Shown here piece after piece: positions 62,371 through 64,000 of a stretch of DNA of 64,000 bases; the first letter of the stretch is position 1; each line of letters begins with the position of its first letter. Source of the DNA: Dama dama. Taxonomy: Eukaryota; Chordata; Mammalia; Artiodactyla; Cervidae. The notes under the pieces are model-generated. The model worked only from the letters and a program-made list of their open reading frames with translations. It had not been told where the DNA came from and made no database searches. Location of the stretch: assembly GCF_033118175.1 (NCBI RefSeq), contig NC_083688.1, positions 4,919,001-4,983,000 of the forward strand, given 5' to 3'. The position numbers and the translations under genes were made by a program.

Positions 62371-63964
62371 TTCAAGGGACAGTTTGGTGGTCAGAACAGG
62401 TGACACATGACCCCCCAGACGGGAGGCCTGTGATGGGGAGCCACGCAGGGGCTGGACAGCACGCACAGAAGCTGGGAAGCTGCACTTGGGGGGGCTTCGC
62501 GGGGGTGGAAGAGGGGCTCAGCCAGCTAAAAACATTCAGCCAAGATGGGTTTGCGGGGGGTGGGGGGGGGGCTAGGCGCTGGGGCCTAAGGAGCCCAGGA
62601 CAGCCCATCACTGATGACCGGAGGTCAGGGTTCCCTGGGTCCCCCTGGTGTCCATGAGACCCACTGGTTCCACCAACCTGGCGACACATGTTGGGGGCGA
62701 GGGGACGGGGAAAGGGGCAGACGTCACAGTGAGGACAGGTGCAGAGGGCTCCCCCTGCAGACCCTCAGTCCTCTGAGACCCGGCCCTCGGGAGGGGGCCC
62801 ACCAGGCAGCCTGTCCCCCAGTCACAGAATCAGGTCTGAGGGACTCTAATCTCTCAAAACCAGAGATTAGAGGCCACCCTGGAACTGCCCCCACCCCCGG
62901 GGGCCACAGAGGCCCATTGTCTGCAGAGCTCAACCATCCTGCACTGCTTGCCCCTGGCCCTGCCAAAGGTGCCAGGGAAGGTGGCCAGGGGCAGCTGTGG
63001 GCGAGTTTCTGAGAGGCTGGCCCACTCCACCGGAAGCCCCTGGGGGTGGTGGTGGAGGGGGTGGGGGACACAGACGTGGCTGCTCCTGGATCACCTCTCC
63101 CCAGGCACCTCTGACCTCAGCCGGGACTCAGGAGGGTGCGACGAGGGCAGGGGGAATGGGGCGGGGCGGGGGGTGGGGGAGCCAAGCTCTTTGATGCCCG
63201 ATTATCCTTACAACAACCCGGATGGAGGCTGGCATCGTTACACCAAGTCAGCGATGAGAAAGCGCAGGCTCGGGGAGGTTGACAGATGGGCTGGGGTCTC
63301 ACGGCCGCCCGGGGGGCAGGAGGAGAGGACCTGAGGCCCTAGGCAGGGCCCTGGGGGAGCAGGAAGGTGGCGCAGGGGGCCCCCACCCCGGCTCCAAGCT
63401 GGCTGAGCGCCGAGACACCCGGATCCCGGAGCTGCGCCAGGCAGTGGCCTCCCAAGCAAACAACAGGTTGGCAGCCTTGAGAGGAGAGGAGGTCACAGGA
63501 CGGGCCCCCACGCGGGGGCGCAGCACTCGGGAGCCGGGCCTCCCATCTGCCAGCTGCCCGCCAGCACCGCCCCGGCCCAGGTGGCCCGAGGCCCGCCGTG
63601 GCCCAAAGCCTGACCCTCTGCCTGCCCAGACTGGCTCCTCCCTCGAGCCAGGGGGCCTCCTCCTGCTCCAGAGTAACAACATCTGCTCGACCAGCGCTTT
63701 ACAGTTTACAGGCTTCCTTTCCTCCCGACCCTCTTGACAGCCTCACAAGGGACCGGAGGCAGGGAACGTTACCTCCATTCTGCACGGGGCAGAGGCGATG
63801 ACTTGCCCGAGGTGTCACCCCTGAAGCCCCAACCCAGCTGCTCGCCTCCTTGCCCATGGGGGCACGGGACAGCTGAGCGGTGGGACCCCCTTAGCTGCCA
63901 GGGGAAGAGTGCCCGTGCCCGCCTCCCTCCATGCCCTTGGCCAGCCTCTGCTTCCCCCCGGGGC

Positions 63965-63989
63965 GGGACGGGGCGGGGGGGGGGGGGGT
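63965..63989. repeat. G-run at the right edge
   Basis: Thirteen or so consecutive G after GGGGCGGGGC; likely error-prone sequence. Confidence 0.6.
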
Positions 63990-64000
63990 CATCCGCTCGC

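Larger units (their letters stand above)
56557..64000 (-). other. Upstream intron or 5' flank of RAP1GAP
   Basis: Many MIR copies (56930, 58095/58395, 59095/59340, 59540, 60540, 61260, 63700), three CHR-2 SINEs (58183, 59154, 60230), a Bov-tA tail (59759), an L1 3' end (62000-62370), an ATT repeat and G runs near the right edge. No exon is supported. Stretches 57.2-58.1, 58.5-59.1, 62.4-63.2 and 63.3-63.7 kb are unique GC-rich sequence in which I see nothing more. Confidence 0.6.

Noticed and set aside
57138..64000. Search for the most distal RAP1GAP exon
   Set aside because: No minus-strand segment matching the start of the longest isoform with a phase-2 donor was seen; short frames here fall in MIR, CHR-2 or GC-rich sequence.

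Overview
The window is nuclear DNA of a bovid ruminant (cattle, buffalo, sheep or goat; I cannot tell which). Evidence: intron-split vertebrate genes with canonical GT-AG junctions, plus repeat families typical of ruminants (Bov-tA type tRNA-derived SINEs, BovB/ART2A RTE-type LINE pieces, CHR-2 type SINEs, a bovid-type mariner MITE) over an older layer of mammalian MIR copies. No bacterial-style genes, operons, CRISPR arrays or true tRNA genes were seen.

Two convergent genes account for all the coding sequence I can support. Left, 1-10.87 kb, + strand: the 3' half of ALPL (tissue-nonspecific alkaline phosphatase), six exons matching exons 7-12 of the human gene, through the stop at 10137 to a poly(A) signal at 10847. 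It carries most of the zinc ligands, four N-glycosylation sequons and the GPI-attachment tail. Right, about 25.66-56.56 kb, - strand: RAP1GAP, the GTPase-activating protein that switches off Rap1. Twenty-one exons join in consistent phase to a 663-codon frame ending at 27099, with an upstream alternative exon at 56463-56556 and a CpG-island first exon near 52.4 kb. The tail-to-tail ALPL/RAP1GAP order is also that of human chromosome 1p36.

Between the genes (10.87-25.66 kb) I see only repeats and GC-rich unique sequence. From 56.56 kb to the end lies the 5' intron or upstream region of RAP1GAP, again repeats only; the most distal N-terminal exon known from human isoforms was not found and is probably outside the window.

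The best lead is inside RAP1GAP. At 33396-33473 (- strand) there is a 78-nt, phase-0, in-frame candidate exon that looks like a diverged duplicate of the normal exon at 32325-32434 and would add a second R-R-x-S (PKA-type) site. Its acceptor is preceded on the transcribed strand by about 420 nt of nearly pure pyrimidine. Other leads are alternative N-termini around the GoLoco motif, a possible alternative C-terminal exon, a degenerate tandem array in the same intron as the cassette, a G-run intron, and several dated repeat insertions.
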